From contig CAVQBJ010000008.1 of the NCBI GenBank assembly GCA_963710725.1, forward strand, positions 1,488,001 through 1,552,000: a stretch of 64,000 nt of DNA, read 5' to 3'. Every line of letters starts with the position of its first letter. Position 1 is the stretch's first letter. The stretch is from CAVQBJ01 sp963710725 (GTDB taxonomy: Bacteria; Actinomycetota; Thermoleophilia; Solirubrobacterales; Solirubrobacteraceae). This document shows positions 9,601-19,583 of the stretch, piece by piece. The notes below the pieces were generated by a model, which did no database searches, was not told where the DNA came from, and saw nothing but the letters and a program-made list of their open reading frames with translations. The position numbers and the translations under genes are program-made.

Positions 9601-12090
9601 AGCCGTGCCGGCCGGAGCCGTGACCGTCAGCGACGTCGCCGTCGGCGTACCCGTCACCGTCGCCACCGCCGTCCCGAACTTGACCGTGTCACCCGACGCC
9701 GTCGTATCGAACCCGGTACCCGTGATCGTCACCGTGTTCCCACCCGCCGGCGGACCGTTACTCGGACTGAGCGACGTGATCGTCGGCGGCGCGTTATACG
9801 TGTACGTCGACCGCGTTCGACGTGCCGTTGACCGTCGCCACCGTCACATCGACCACGCCAGTGCCGGCCGGAGCCGTCACCGTCAGCGACGTCGCCGTCG
9901 GCGTACCCGTCACCGTCGCCGACGCCGTCCCGAACTTGACCGTGTCACCCGACGCCGTCGTGCTGAACCCGGTGCCCGTGATCGTCACCGTGTTGCCACC
10001 ACCAGGCACACCATTGGTCGGACTGAGCGACGTGATCGCCGGCGGCGCGTTGTAGGTGTAGCTGACGCCATTCGACGTGCCGTTGACCGTCGCCACCGTC
10101 ACGCTGACCGTCCCCGTCCCGGCCGGAACCGTCACGGTCAGCGACGTCGTCGAAGCTGACGTCACCGTCGCGGCGTTGGAGCCGAAGTCGACGGTGTCAC
10201 CGGACGCCGTGGCGCTAAACCCAGTGCCCGTGATCGTGACCGAGTTGCCGCCGGAGGGCGGACCACTCGTCGGACTGATCGAGGTGATCGTCGGAGCGGC
10301 GTTATAGGTGTAGCTCACGCTGTTCGACGCGCCGGCGCTCGTCGTCACGGTCACCGAGACCGTGCCCGTGCCGGCCGGAGCCGTCACCGTCAGCGACGTC
10401 GTCGACGCCGCCGTGACCGTCGCGCTCGAGGGACCGAAGGCAACCGCGTCGCCCGATGCCGTGGCACTGAAGTTCGTGCCCGTGATCGTCACCGTGTTCC
10501 CACCAGCCGGCGGGCCACTCGTCGGACTGATCGACGAGATCACCGGAAGCGGCGCGACATACGTGTACGTCGCCGGACCCGACGTGCCGTTGGTCGTCGC
10601 CACCGTCACGTTGACCGCGCCAGTGCCGGCCGGAGCCGTCACCGTCAACGACGTCGCCGTCGGCGTCCCGGTCACCGCCGCCGTGTTGGCGCCGAACTTG
10701 ACCGTGTCATTCGCCGCAGTCGTATCGAACCCGGTGCCCGTGATCGTCACCGTGTTCCCGCCCGCCTGCGGACCACTCGTCGGACTCAGCGAGGTGATCG
10801 TCGGCGCATTGTTGTACGTGTACGTGACCGAGTTCGACGTGCCGTTGACCGTAGCGACCGTCACGCCGGTCGGGCCAGCCGTGCCGGCCGGAGCCGTGAC
10901 CGTCAGCGACGTCGCCGTCGGCGTACCCGTCACCGTCGCCGACGCCGTCCCGAACTTGACCGTGTCACCCGACGCCGTCGTATCGAACCCGGTACCCGTG
11001 ATCGTCACCGTGTTCCCACCCGCCGGCGGACCATTGGTCGGACTGAGCGACGTGATCGTCGGCGGCGCGTTATACGTGTACGTGACCGCGTTCGACGTGC
11101 CGTTGACCGTCGCCACCGTCACATCGACCACGCCAGTGCCGGCCGGAGCCGTCACCGTCAGCGACGTCGCCGTCGGCGTACCCGTCACCGTCGCCGACGC
11201 CGTCCCGAACTTGACCGTGTCACCCGACGCCGTCGTGTCGAACCCGGTGCCCGTGATCGTCACCGTGTTGCCACCACCGGGCACACCATTGGTCGGACTG
11301 AGCGACGTGATCGCCGGCGGCGCGTTGTAGGTGTAGTTGACGCTGTTCGACGTGCCGTTGCCGGTCGCCACCGTCACGCCAGCCGTCCCGGTGCCAGCCG
11401 GAGCCGTCACCGTCAACGACGTCGCGGTCGGCGTACCCGTCACGGTGGCCGCAGTCGTCCCGAACTTGACCGTGTCGTTCGCCGCGGTCGTATCGAACCC
11501 GGAACCCGTGATCGTCACCGTGTTCCCACCCGCCGGCGGACCATTGGTCGGACTGAGCGACGTGATCGCCGGCGGCGGGTTGTACGTGTAGTCGACCGAA
11601 TTGGACGCACCACCGCCTGTGGTCACGGTCACCGGCTGCGTGCCGGTGCCGGCCGGCGCGCTCACGGTCAGCGACGTCGCCGTCGGCGTCCCCGTCACCG
11701 TCGCCGTCGTCGAACCGAACTTCACGACGTCATTAGCCGCCGTGGTGTCGAAGTTCGTTCCCGTGATGGTCACGGTGTTGCCGCCGGCCGGCGCGCCACT
11801 CGTCGGACTGATCGACGAGATGGTCGGAGTCGGCAGGCTGTAGGTGTAGTTGACCGAGTTGGACGCGCCGCTGCCGGTCGTGACGGTCACGGGCTGCGTG
11901 CCAGTGCCGGCCGGCGCGGTCACGGTCAGGGACGTCGCCGTCGGCGTCCCCGTGACCGGTGCGGTCGCCGAACCGAACTTCACGACGTCGTTCGCCGCCG
12001 TCGTGTCGAAGTTCGTGCCGGTGATCGTGACCGTGTTCCCGCCGGCGGGCGGACCGCTCGTCGGACTGATCGAGGAGATGGTCGGGGGCG
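6190..12090. repeat. Tandem TIG-encoding DNA repeats, array A
   Basis: About 23 direct repeats of 250-270 nt, each with near-invariant blocks such as GTCACCGTCAGCGACGTCG and GAACCCGGTACCCGTGATCG. They are coded on the minus strand. Blocks of neighbouring units are almost identical, for example the units around 7240, 7505 and 7770. This is the signature of recent unequal crossing-over or gene conversion, and it makes assembly and indel calling unreliable. Confidence 0.85.
6577..9732 (-). CDS. Middle fragment of the giant IPT/TIG-repeat exoprotein A
   Basis: About 1050 residues of tandem IPT/TIG (immunoglobulin-like, plexin/transcription-factor type) repeats of 83-90 residues. Each begins with a form of ITSLSPTSGPxAGGNTVTIT and ends SNSVSYTYN. 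Several adjacent copies are nearly identical at DNA level, including four consecutive VPVISSISPTSG units joined by PPPPP linkers. The open frame continues upstream to about 9805, where an extra C breaks it from the N-terminal part. It belongs with the 9794-13120 and 5871-6647 fragments as one gene. Confidence 0.75.
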   Translation of the reverse strand: MTITGTGFDTTASGDTVKFGTAVATVTGTPTATSLTVTAPAGTAGPTGVTVATVNGTSNSVTYTYNNAPTITSLSPTSGPQAGGNTVTITGTGFDTTAANDTVKFGSAAATVTGTPTATSLTVTAPAGTGAVNVTVATTNGTSGPATYTYVAPLPVISSISPTNGPPAGGNTVTITGTNFSATASGDAVAFGSSSATVTAASTTSLTVTAPAGTGTVPVTVTTGAGTSNSVSYTYNGAPTITAISPTSGPPAGGNSVTITGTGFSTTASGDTVKFGSAVATVTGTPTATSLTVTAPAGSGVVDVTVSTVNGTSNAVTYAYNAPPTITSLSPSNGPPAGGNTVTITGTGFSTTASGDTVKFGSAVATVTGTPTATSLTVTAPAGTAGPVSVTVATVNGTSSSVTYTYNNAPTITSLSPTSGPQAGGNTVTITGTGFDTTAANDTVKFGANAATVTGTPTATSLTVTAPAGTGAVNVTVATTNGTSGPATYTYVAPLPVISSISPTSGPAAGGTTVTITGTNFSATASGDAVAFGSSSATVTAASTTSLTVTAPAGTGTVPVTVTTSAGASNSVSYTYNPPPPPVPVISSISPTSGPAAGGNSVTITGTGFSATASGDTVDFGSSAATVTAASTTSLTVTAPAGSGTVSVTVATTGGTSNGVSYTYNPPPPPVPVISSISPTSGPAAGGNSVTITGTGFSATAASDTVKFGSGAATVTAASTTSLTVTAPAGSGTVSVTVATTGGTSNGVSYTYNPPPPPVPVISSISPTSGPAAGGNSVTITGTGFSATASGDTVDFGSSAATVTAASTTSLTVTAPAGSGTVSVTVATTGGTSNGVSYTYSPPPPPVPVISSISPTSGLAAGGNSVTITGTGFSATASGDAVAFGSSSATVTAASTTSLTVTAPAGSGTVGVTVTTSGGSSNSASYTYIPAPHITSISPTSGPAAGGNTVTITGTGFSATASGDTVKFGSTLVTVTSASVTMAVVTAPAGTGTVNVTVATTGGTSTPLSYTYNPPPPPVPVISSISPTSGPAGWWELGDHHGHRVQRDGVR

Positions 12091-13120
12091 GCCCGACGAT
12101 CGGGATCGAGATGCCCTGCGCGACCGAGAAGTAGCTCGGGTCAGGCGAGGGGACGGCATTCCCCGAGGTGTCGATGCCGCACTCGACCGGGGTGTCCCCG
12201 CTCCAGCCGGGCGGCGAGCTCGTCGTCTCGTTGAAGAAGATGTCGTTGTTGACCGCGAACTCATAGCTCGGCTTGCCGATCTTGACCAGCACGTTCGGGT
12301 TGCCGATGCCGAGCTTCACGTCCTGTCCAACGGCGCCGGTGACCTCGATCGGGCCACCGCTGGCCGGATCGGGCGTCCCGTCGGTCGGGCTCGACCCGCC
12401 ACCAGTGCCCGGCGCCGGCGCATACGCGTTCGTCGTCGGGTTGCCACCCGGCGTTCCGTCCATGCCCGAACCGTCAACGGGGGCCGGACCCCAGGAGAAC
12501 ACGCCCATCAGCGACGGCTCCGGATACGCCGTGAAGCCGGCGAGCGGGCTCGGACCGACGACGAGCGGATCGGTCAGGCTTGTGTTCGGCGGCTGCGCCG
12601 CGGCGACGAGATTGACGACCGCCGGGGAACCGGTCGGGTCGCCGATCGTCGGGTCGGCCGAGACGCCACCATCGGTCGCAGGCTCAGACCAAGCGGCGCC
12701 GGGGCTCACGCGAGAGGTGTCCGCGTTGACCAGCGTCGGAGCGATCGCGTTGCTCACGTTTGTGTCGAACGTTGAGACGACGCCCTCGACCTGATCCGGG
12801 TTGTGGAAGGCGAACGCCGAGGAGTTCGCGGACAGGGCCGGGATGTCGATCGTCGCGAACGCGTTCGCCAGGTTGAACTCCTCGCCCGGCGTCACCGACG
12901 TCGGGAGCGTCGCCGTGAAGGCGGCACCGACGTCCACCACCACGACACCCAGATTGCAGATGAGGGGGATCCAAATCGTCCCGGTCTGCATGGTCTGCGC
13001 GGACGCTGACGGGGCGGCAATGGAAGCCACCAAGAGCGAAACAACCACGCCGAATGTCGCCAGCCACCGCGCCGGCATGAACCCTGACCCACCAGAACGT
13101 GGGCGCCCACTTCGCCTCAT
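9794..13120 (-). CDS. N-terminal part of giant secreted IPT/TIG-repeat protein A
   Basis: ATG 13120 follows GGAGG at 13127-13131. The protein opens with a signal peptide after a basic n-region (MRRSGRPRSGGSGFMPARWL ... ASIAAPSASA). Residues about 35-340 form a unique domain with the motif GTIWIPLICNLGVV. About nine TIG repeats follow before the frame breaks near 9808, where GTACGT(C)GACC carries one base more than sister repeats. Removing the two extra bases (9808 and about 6635) makes 5871-13120 one frame of 2415 residues with about 23 TIG repeats plus a distinct last domain. The product is probably an exported surface or matrix protein. No LPXTG motif or membrane anchor was seen. Confidence 0.8.
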   Translation of the reverse strand: MRRSGRPRSGGSGFMPARWLATFGVVVSLLVASIAAPSASAQTMQTGTIWIPLICNLGVVVVDVGAAFTATLPTSVTPGEEFNLANAFATIDIPALSANSSAFAFHNPDQVEGVVSTFDTNVSNAIAPTLVNADTSRVSPGAAWSEPATDGGVSADPTIGDPTGSPAVVNLVAAAQPPNTSLTDPLVVGPSPLAGFTAYPEPSLMGVFSWGPAPVDGSGMDGTPGGNPTTNAYAPAPGTGGGSSPTDGTPDPASGGPIEVTGAVGQDVKLGIGNPNVLVKIGKPSYEFAVNNDIFFNETTSSPPGWSGDTPVECGIDTSGNAVPSPDPSYFSVAQGISIPIVGPPPTISSISPTSGPPAGGNTVTITGTNFDTTAANDVVKFGSATAPVTGTPTATSLTVTAPAGTGTQPVTVTTGSGASNSVNYTYSLPTPTISSISPTSGAPAGGNTVTITGTNFDTTAANDVVKFGSTTATVTGTPTATSLTVSAPAGTGTQPVTVTTGGGASNSVDYTYNPPPAITSLSPTNGPPAGGNTVTITGSGFDTTAANDTVKFGTTAATVTGTPTATSLTVTAPAGTGTAGVTVATGNGTSNSVNYTYNAPPAITSLSPTNGVPGGGNTVTITGTGFDTTASGDTVKFGTASATVTGTPTATSLTVTAPAGTGVVDVTVATVNGTSNAVTYTYNAPPTITSLSPTNGPPAGGNTVTITGTGFDTTASGDTVKFGTASATVTGTPTATSLTVTAPAGTAGPTGVTVATVNGTSNSVTYTYNNAPTITSLSPTSGPQAGGNTVTITGTGFDTTAANDTVKFGANTAAVTGTPTATSLTVTAPAGTGAVNVTVATTNGTSGPATYTYVAPLPVISSISPTSGPPAGGNTVTITGTNFSATASGDAVAFGPSSATVTAASTTSLTVTAPAGTGTVSVTVTTSAGASNSVSYTYNAAPTITSISPTSGPPSGGNSVTITGTGFSATASGDTVDFGSNAATVTSASTTSLTVTVPAGTGTVSVTVATVNGTSNGVSYTYNAPPAITSLSPTNGVPGGGNTVTITGTGFSTTASGDTVKFGTASATVTGTPTATSLTVTAPAGTGVVDVTVATVNGTSNAVDVHV

Positions 13121-13218
13121 GAAGACCCTCCGAACGAAACCCGAGTTTGCGCCGGAACGCCGCCGTACCCTACGGCCGCGTCCGAACATGGACCCAACCC
13201 GCCCTGCCGGCCGGGCGT

Positions 13219-13251
13219 GGCTACTGTCGTGGAAATGCTTATGTTTGTCAA
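13219..13251 (-). promoter_or_regulatory. Promoter-like element of TIG gene A
   Basis: On the minus strand TTGACA (13251-13246) is followed by AACA, an ATTTCCA block and GTAGCC (13224-13219) after a 21-nt spacer. The start codon is about 100 nt downstream. The paralogue at 27270 has the same TTGACA, ATTTCCA and GTAGCC with identical spacing, so the element is conserved. The exact -10 is unclear. Confidence 0.55.
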
Positions 13252-13349
13252 GCTCTGGCGGTCCAAGCCGAGGTTTGGAGCCCCGCCCCGCCGCACGCGC
13301 GCCCAGCGTGCGAGGTCCCGCCCTGACGCCCCCTAGAATCCCGGGCCGA

Positions 13350-14029
13350 GTGCCGCAGGACATCCCCTACACCGTGCGCCGCTCGACCCGCGCACGCCGC
13401 GTACGCGTTGCGGTCGACGCAACGCACGGCGTCGAGGTCGTCCTGCCGGCGCGCGCGCCGGCAGGCGCGGCGGCGGCCGCCGTCACCGAATTGGCTCCCT
13501 GGATCCACCGCCGGCTCGAGGAGGTGCAGTCGGCCCGCGAACGGCTCGGCCGTCACCCGGGAAGGTCCCGTATCTGGGAGAGGACCTCGAGCTCGTGCTC
13601 GAGCCCGGCCGAGCGAGGGTGCACCGGCACGGCACTCGGTTGCTCAGCCCCGCCGAAGGTGTGGGCTCCGCGCTCGAGCGCTGGTACCGCCGCGCCGCGC
13701 GCCGGGAGATCGCGCCGCGCTTGGACGTCGCCACTCGCGCGGCAGGCACTCGCTACAGCGGCCTTGCCATCCGCGGGCAACGCACGCGCTGGGCGAGCTG
13801 CAGCGCCACTGGCCGGATGAGCTTCAACTGGCGCCTGCTGCTCGCCCCGGCTCCGATCCTCGACTACGTCGTCTGGCACGAGGTCTGCCACCTCGAGGTC
13901 ATGGACCACTCGTCCCGGTTCTGGTCGTTGCTCGGGGATCGCTGGCCCGGCTACCGCGAGGACCGCGAATGGCTCCGCCGGAACGGCTCAACGCTCGTCC
14001 TCGACGGCGCATCTAGAGCGTCAACTTGA
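13350..14029 (+). CDS. YgjP/DUF45-type M48-like metallopeptidase, frameshifted
   Basis: The N-terminal part starts at GTG 13350 and reads YTVRRSTRARRVRVAVDATH, then APWIHRRLEE, as in YgjP-like proteins. The C-terminal part, in another frame, reads VPYLGEDLELVLEPG and contains the zinc motif HEVCHLEVMDHSSRFW (HExxH plus a downstream His). The frame changes at about 13557-13561 (CCCGGGAAGG). One missing G would restore continuity at about 227 residues. The family is a predicted zinc metalloprotease related to SprT, with substrate unknown. The stop overlaps the convergent secreted gene by 17 nt. It may be intact in the real genome. Confidence 0.65.
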
Positions 14030-17000
14030 TCGTGTAGTGCTGCCCCGCGGCCATGAGCGTCACGGTGGTTTGATGGTGATTGCGTGCCGCCGGGATCCTC
14101 TGCTTGGTGAGCGCGATCTTGATCCGGTGCCCGCCGGCGTTGAGCGTGCGTTCGTAGCGCTTGACGTAGCGACCGGTGACCTTGAGCGTCCCGTGCTTGG
14201 CCAGATCAAGCCGAACGAACAGCTTGTGGCCGTGCACGGCGGCGGCGTAGCTCTTGACGCTTCGATCCGGCTGGCCGCCGCAGCCGACGATCGAGATCGG
14301 CTCTCTGTGATCGTGGCTCCGCTCTGCGCAACGAGCGTCGTCGGCATCGTCAGCGCGCCCGCACAGGTTCGTGGCAGTCGCCGTTGGCGAGCGCCGAGTG
14401 CGGCCCCTCGGGAAGACCGAGCTCGAAGCTCGAGATCGGCACATCGGGGATGGAGGCGAACGTCGAAATCGGCTGACCGCTGGCGCTGAAGCCGATCGTG
14501 CCCGAGATGGCGAACGTCACGCCGTCGCCGTTGAGCATGACCTCGAGCGTCGGCAGGCCGGCGCCGCCGTGGGAGACGATGTACACCGGGCCCGTGAGCG
14601 CTCCGGGCAGAATCGGGCTGACGGCGGTCGTCGTGCCGACGAGCGACGTCGCGGGGCAGCTCGCCGGGTTGGCATCGTACGTGGCCGCTGCGCACGCATC
14701 GAGGACCGTCGTTGCCCTCGAGGCGAAGATCGACGGGAGCGTCACGCCGACCGAGTGAAGGTTGCTGCCGCCCGGCACCGTCTTGACGATCACATCGAGA
14801 CTTGCGCCGTTACTCGTCGAGGTCACCGCCGACGTGCTCGCGGTCAGCGTTGGCTTGAACGGGAGGTTCTGACAGCCGGCGACCTGGAAGGGCGCCGTCA
14901 CGCTCGCTCCCGAGATGTTGGCGCTGACGGTGAGCGGCGAACAGTTCGTCGGGTTGAAGATGAAGCCCGGACGGTTGACGGTCACGTTCACCGTACGGAT
15001 GTGCAGCGGTAGCCGTCCTGCGTCGTCGGAAGCGTCGCAGCGATGGTCAGCTGTGCGGTGTAGGATCAACGTTGATCGCGGCGTGAACGACCACCGGCGA
15101 GCCGAACGGCGAGGACAGATTGAAGGGCCGGCGATCGGCGTCACGACGATCGAGAGGCCGAACGGCGCGCTCGATTCTTCGGGGGCCCGGTCAAGTAGAC
15201 ATTGCCGCTCAAATACTCCTCGTCGCTGCCCTGCCGACATCATTTGCGACCAGCCGACCCCGCGGCGACCGTCGCCGTGCCGACCTGGCTCGACGCCGGA
15301 CAGGTACCGGCCTCGGCGGCAGCTCGGGCATAGCGGCACCGAGGTGATGAAGCCCGTCAGCCCCGGCGGCGTTACGGAGAACGACGTCAGAGGCACTGTG
15401 CTCCTGGCGCGAGACGGACACCGAGAAGGAGGTACTCGCTCCGGCCACGGGGTAGGTGACGCCGTCGTACGGTGACGAGGCGAGCCAGGACGACGGGCCG
15501 GCGCCGCCGTGGCCGTCAGCATCGACGGTGAAGTGCCGTCGGGGTAGCGGCGGCTAGCCCGACCACGGCGGGAGGGTCGCGGTCGTCCGGGCTGACCCAG
15601 CGGAGAGTGGATTCGACCGTGGGGCCCTCGGGCCGCTGTTGAACGACAGCTCGAGATCGCTGAAAGGGATCGGAGGGTAGTTGTTGAACGCGGTCTGCAG
15701 CGCGATCGCCCGTCGGGCTCGGTGATCGGGACGAGCGTCCCCTTCAGACGGACGTCGACACCGTCCCCAGACGCATCGAGGAAGATCTGGAACGGGTCGT
15801 GGGGTCGCCGGGTTCTGGCGAGGTAGATCCGCCGGTCAACGGGTCGGCAGCAGGGGCGATGAGATCGTCGCGTGCCGACCATCGACGCGGCGGGACAGCC
15901 GAGCGGGTTCGCCGTGCCGGTCTGGGCATTCCCGAACTGAGAGTCCGAGCACGTCTGCACGCCGTCCGCCACAGCCGGGTTGATCGTCAATCCGGGCGGG
16001 AGCATGACCCTGGCGTTCTGCAGCGGCGACGGCTCGGTCGGTTGCGTACCCGACGTGTCCTGCGGGTTGTGGATATCGACGGTGTAGCCCGACGCCGAGT
16101 CGGCCTGCGTCGTCGTGGGCGTGACACTGATCGTGGGCGCGAACGGCTGCAGGCCGCAGCCGGTCGATGGGCCCGGCGAGGTCGCCGGCATCGACACGAA
16201 GTTGCCGGGATCCGCCCAGGAGTCCGAGGAGATCGTCGTGGTCAGGTTGTTCGCCGAGCACGTCGGCGGGAAGTCGAGGAATCCGACCGCACCGCTTCCT
16301 TCCGTCGGCGTGCCAAAGAGCGTCGTGGAGATCGCCGAGATGCCCTGCACGCTGGTCAGGTTGTCGATATTGGCATCGAGCCCGTAGTCGCCGTTGCTGC
16401 GCAGCGTCAGCAGGATGTGCTCATTGATGTTCGGGATGGTCGGGATCGGCTTCACGCCGAACTCCGCCGGATACCCTGGTGGCGGTACGAGGTTGTAGAT
16501 CGGAGCCGTGCTTGTGTTGCTCTCCACCGTGAGATTGAGCACGCCAACCTGCGAGCCGGCCGGACAGCTCGAGTGCGAGCCGCCGGAGAATTGGTGCTCC
16601 GTGCACATCGGCAGGAGCTGCGGGTCGCCGATGAAGCCAGCCGGCAACTCGAACTTGATGTCCTTCGGCGCTCCGACGGGAGCTTCGAGCGTTGGGTCGT
16701 CGGCTGCCGCCTCGTGTTGTAGGCGAGGCCGAGTGTGAAGCTGGCCGGGTGCCCGCCCGCAGTCGAGAACGCGTTCCCGTTCTGGTCCGCGAAGAGCGCC
16801 GATACGCCGCAGAAGCGAAGCTCGTCGAATCCGGTTCGTACGTGAAGTTCATGGTGTTGCTGCCGTCGACGCTCACAGGCACGGTGGTCTGGACGTTCGG
16901 ATTTGTCGGGAGCGGAGCCGTGACGAGCAACTCGACCGGGCCATTCGGTACCTGCTCGGCCGTCACCGCCTGGGCCGGCACCTGGTTTGGCGTGCTCCCG

Positions 17001-17232
17001 AACAGAACGTCGCTGTCCGCCGGACTGCTCGGAAGGTTCGTGCCGATGATCGTGATGCCGGTGCCCGCACCATTCGCCGAACGCAGGGCGGCGCGATCCC
17101 GGTGATCGTCGGCGTGGGCGTAGCGCTCGCGCTCGGTGCGAGCGCCAGCGCCAGCCCGAGGGCAACGGCGGCCGGCGCGAATCGCCGAGCGAGCGGAACG
17201 CCGAACGTACCGATGCGAACGACGGAGCGCAT
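14013..17232 (-). pseudogene. Secreted actinobacterial repeat-type protein with many frameshifts
   Basis: Starting at ATG 17232, MRSVVRIGTFGVPLARRFAP leads into a signal peptide and TPTITGI. Recognisable coding then hops between frames, for example NGAGTGITIIGTNLPSS, ALFADQNGNAF, ELPAGFIGDPQLLPMC, FQIFLDASGDGVDVRL, GPVYIVSHGGAGLPTLEVML and KLFVRLDLAKHGTLKVTGRY, ending TIKLTL at 14013. At least eight frame changes are needed; the longest single frame is 14350-16647. The family is a roughly 1070-residue exported protein of unknown function, with lipid-binding-like phrasing but no known catalytic motif. Its ATG overlaps the TGA of the upstream gene (TGATG), so the pair was an operon. Decay or poor sequence cannot be separated here. 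Confidence 0.65.
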
Positions 17233-19583
17233 CAGCGTGCGCTCCTCAAGTCGAGGCTGAGCGTCGACACGTGCTTGCCCGCGACCGTCAGCGAAAGTGC
17301 CACCGTCAGCCGGTGCGACCGGGCCAGCGCCTTGCGCGCCGCCGAGGAGAGGTGCAGCGTGAGCGTCAGGGTGGCGGCGTTGGACAGGCGGCCACTGGCG
17401 GTGCCAACGGTGCGGCGATGACCGTCGATGACCGCACTGGCGGTGAGACTGGCGGCCGCCCCGGCCGACAGGCGAACCAGGAGATGGACAACGCCGGTGC
17501 GAGCGATCTGCGTGCGCTCTGAGGCGCTGAACGGGATCACCGTCGCATGGGCGACGGTGACCGGTGGCCCGGGCGGCACATACGGGATGGTCGTCACCGT
17601 GGTGACGTTCGATCCGGACGCATTCTGCGCCTGCGGGAAGCTCGGCGGCGAGGTCGGCGAGGGCTGACAGGCACCGCTGAGGCTCGTTGCGCAGGCTGGC
17701 GGTTCGGTCACCGGCGTGTACGGGATGCCGCCGTCGACGCGGGCGTCGTAGAGGTCGACCGCGGAGTCCCCGTCCTGCGGCGCGAGCGGGTCGGCCGTCG
17801 TGAAGTACACGTCGTCACCGCTCGGCGACACCGCGGCAAGCGTCGCGCCGGCCGAGTCGGCGGCACCGGACGAGATCAGGTGCAGCGTGCCGCTCTCGTA
17901 CTCGTACACGTCGGTGTCGGTACTCGCGTCAGCCGGCGTTCCCTCCACCGTCGGCAGCTTGTCGCGCGACTGGAAGAAGACCTCGCTGCCGTCGCTCGAG
18001 AGGCTGCCCTTCGACATCGTGGCATCGCCCGTCGGCGTCACGCCGGCCGCGCAGGAGACGCAGATTGGGGTGTACGACGGAGCGCTCAGCTCGTACAACT
18101 CGGCGTCGGGCTGCGTCACGCTTCCCGGCAGGTTCAGATGCGAACTGAGGAGCACGTGCTGGCCGTCGGGCGTCACCTGAGCGAAGTTGTACTGCCGATT
18201 CGATCCTCCAGCACCCGGCGCATAGACCCCGCTGTCGGCGGTGGAGAGAGTGGCCACGAAGCTCGTCGTACCGGAGTGGGAGACGTACAGGTTCGTCTCG
18301 CCGCCGACGTTGTCGGCGCCACCCGGCACGATCTGACCGTCTGCCGTGAAGTACACGTAGGAGCCCTCGTCGGTGGTCGAGAACCCGACCAGGCCCCGAA
18401 CCGCTGCGCCGCCGGTGTCGGTCGAATCGGGCGACAGATCGGTCACCGAGGTGACCGAAGTGTGAGCGCCGTTGAGCGTCGCCTCGTAGAGATCCTGGTT
18501 GACGTCGTTGGTGCCCGTGTTCGAATTGCTCTCGAGCGGACAGTGGCTGAGAAAGAACACGACGGACCCATCTGCGGTCGCGCCCTCGAACGTCGGGTTC
18601 TTCGAGCTCGTCGTGCACGAGCCGGTCGGCGTGGGCGAGATCTGCAGCGTCGACGCGTTGCCGGTCGTATCGTCGACCCGTGCGTACAGCTGGCTGTCGC
18701 CGGCGACGCCGTCGGTGGTGCCGTAGAAGAACGCCGTCGAGCCGTCGCTGGACACGCTGCTGTCGATGTTGAAGATCGGCGTCACGTCACCGCCACCGAA
18801 GTTCGCTCCGTTGGGCTGGATGCCAACTGACCAGAGCTGCCCGCCGCTGTAGTCGTACAGCTGGTCATTGGCGAAGTCCTGGTTGACCGCCTGGTTGGCC
18901 ACTGGGAACGGAGCGTTGGCCTCGAAGACGACGTGGCCGAAGTCCGAAGAACCCCCGAGGTAGGTCGCCCCGGCGTAATAGCTGGTGCAGGTGGTGTCGT
19001 AGGGTCCGCTCGGAGAGCAGTTGGAGGGACTGGCGGGCGGCGCCGGCGTGATGACCGCATAGCTTCCGTCGTTTTGGCGCAGCACGAGGTTGGGGTGCGT
19101 ATCGGTCTGGCCGAACGTCGGCGGCGCAGGAGTCACGTCGAGATCTTGCGCGTAGGAGTCGACGACCGCGGCCGACAGGTCGCTCGAGACGGCTGCGACC
19201 TGGTCTCCCTGCCCGAACATCGCCGCATCCGAGAGCTGGATATCGTCGGTCGGCAGGATCGGCGCGTACGTCCAGGCGGGCTGCGCGCTGCGCGTGAAGA
19301 CGTAGTATTCAGCGGAGCCGACGTACCCCGATCCCGGAAGCCCGGTGTACGACGTCCCGAACGTGATCTGGCCATCGGCGACGCGCAGCGCGTCGCCGAC
19401 CGGGGCGTTGGCCTGGACGAGCGCTCCCGCCTTGTCGGCCGGCGTCACCTCCTCATACACGCGCCCATCCGGGAGCGCGTGAACGAGGTCCGACGCTCCC
19501 GCTGCGGCCGGTGCCATCGACAGGCCACCCGCGAGGGTCATGAGTGAAGCGGCCACGAGCAGGCCACGTTGCCAGCTCAACAC
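17232..19583 (-). CDS. Secreted PD40/TolB-like beta-propeller protein
   Basis: About 783 residues, with a signal peptide (LSWQRGLLVAASLMTLAGGL) from GTG 19583. Repeated blades such as SSDGSTAFFYGTTDG, TADGSVVFFLSH, TPDGQHVLLSSHLN, SSDGSEVFFQSRDKL and SPSGDDVYFTTADPL resemble PD40/WD40-like propeller blades. The C-terminal 100 residues form a separate beta domain (RLSNAATLTLTLHLSS). It starts the operon with the frameshifted gene below it. The start is doubtful: an ATG at 19669 with AGGAG just upstream lies in another frame that closes near 19580, so a frameshift may hide the true N-terminus. Confidence 0.7.
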   Translation of the reverse strand: MLSWQRGLLVAASLMTLAGGLSMAPAAAGASDLVHALPDGRVYEEVTPADKAGALVQANAPVGDALRVADGQITFGTSYTGLPGSGYVGSAEYYVFTRSAQPAWTYAPILPTDDIQLSDAAMFGQGDQVAAVSSDLSAAVVDSYAQDLDVTPAPPTFGQTDTHPNLVLRQNDGSYAVITPAPPASPSNCSPSGPYDTTCTSYYAGATYLGGSSDFGHVVFEANAPFPVANQAVNQDFANDQLYDYSGGQLWSVGIQPNGANFGGGDVTPIFNIDSSVSSDGSTAFFYGTTDGVAGDSQLYARVDDTTGNASTLQISPTPTGSCTTSSKNPTFEGATADGSVVFFLSHCPLESNSNTGTNDVNQDLYEATLNGAHTSVTSVTDLSPDSTDTGGAAVRGLVGFSTTDEGSYVYFTADGQIVPGGADNVGGETNLYVSHSGTTSFVATLSTADSGVYAPGAGGSNRQYNFAQVTPDGQHVLLSSHLNLPGSVTQPDAELYELSAPSYTPICVSCAAGVTPTGDATMSKGSLSSDGSEVFFQSRDKLPTVEGTPADASTDTDVYEYESGTLHLISSGAADSAGATLAAVSPSGDDVYFTTADPLAPQDGDSAVDLYDARVDGGIPYTPVTEPPACATSLSGACQPSPTSPPSFPQAQNASGSNVTTVTTIPYVPPGPPVTVAHATVIPFSASERTQIARTGVVHLLVRLSAGAAASLTASAVIDGHRRTVGTASGRLSNAATLTLTLHLSSAARKALARSHRLTVALSLTVAGKHVSTLSLDLRSAR

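Noticed and set aside
5871..13120. Possible CRISPR or insertion-sequence content in the direct repeats
   Set aside because: The repeats are in-frame TIG domains of 250-270 nt without transposase or terminal repeats.
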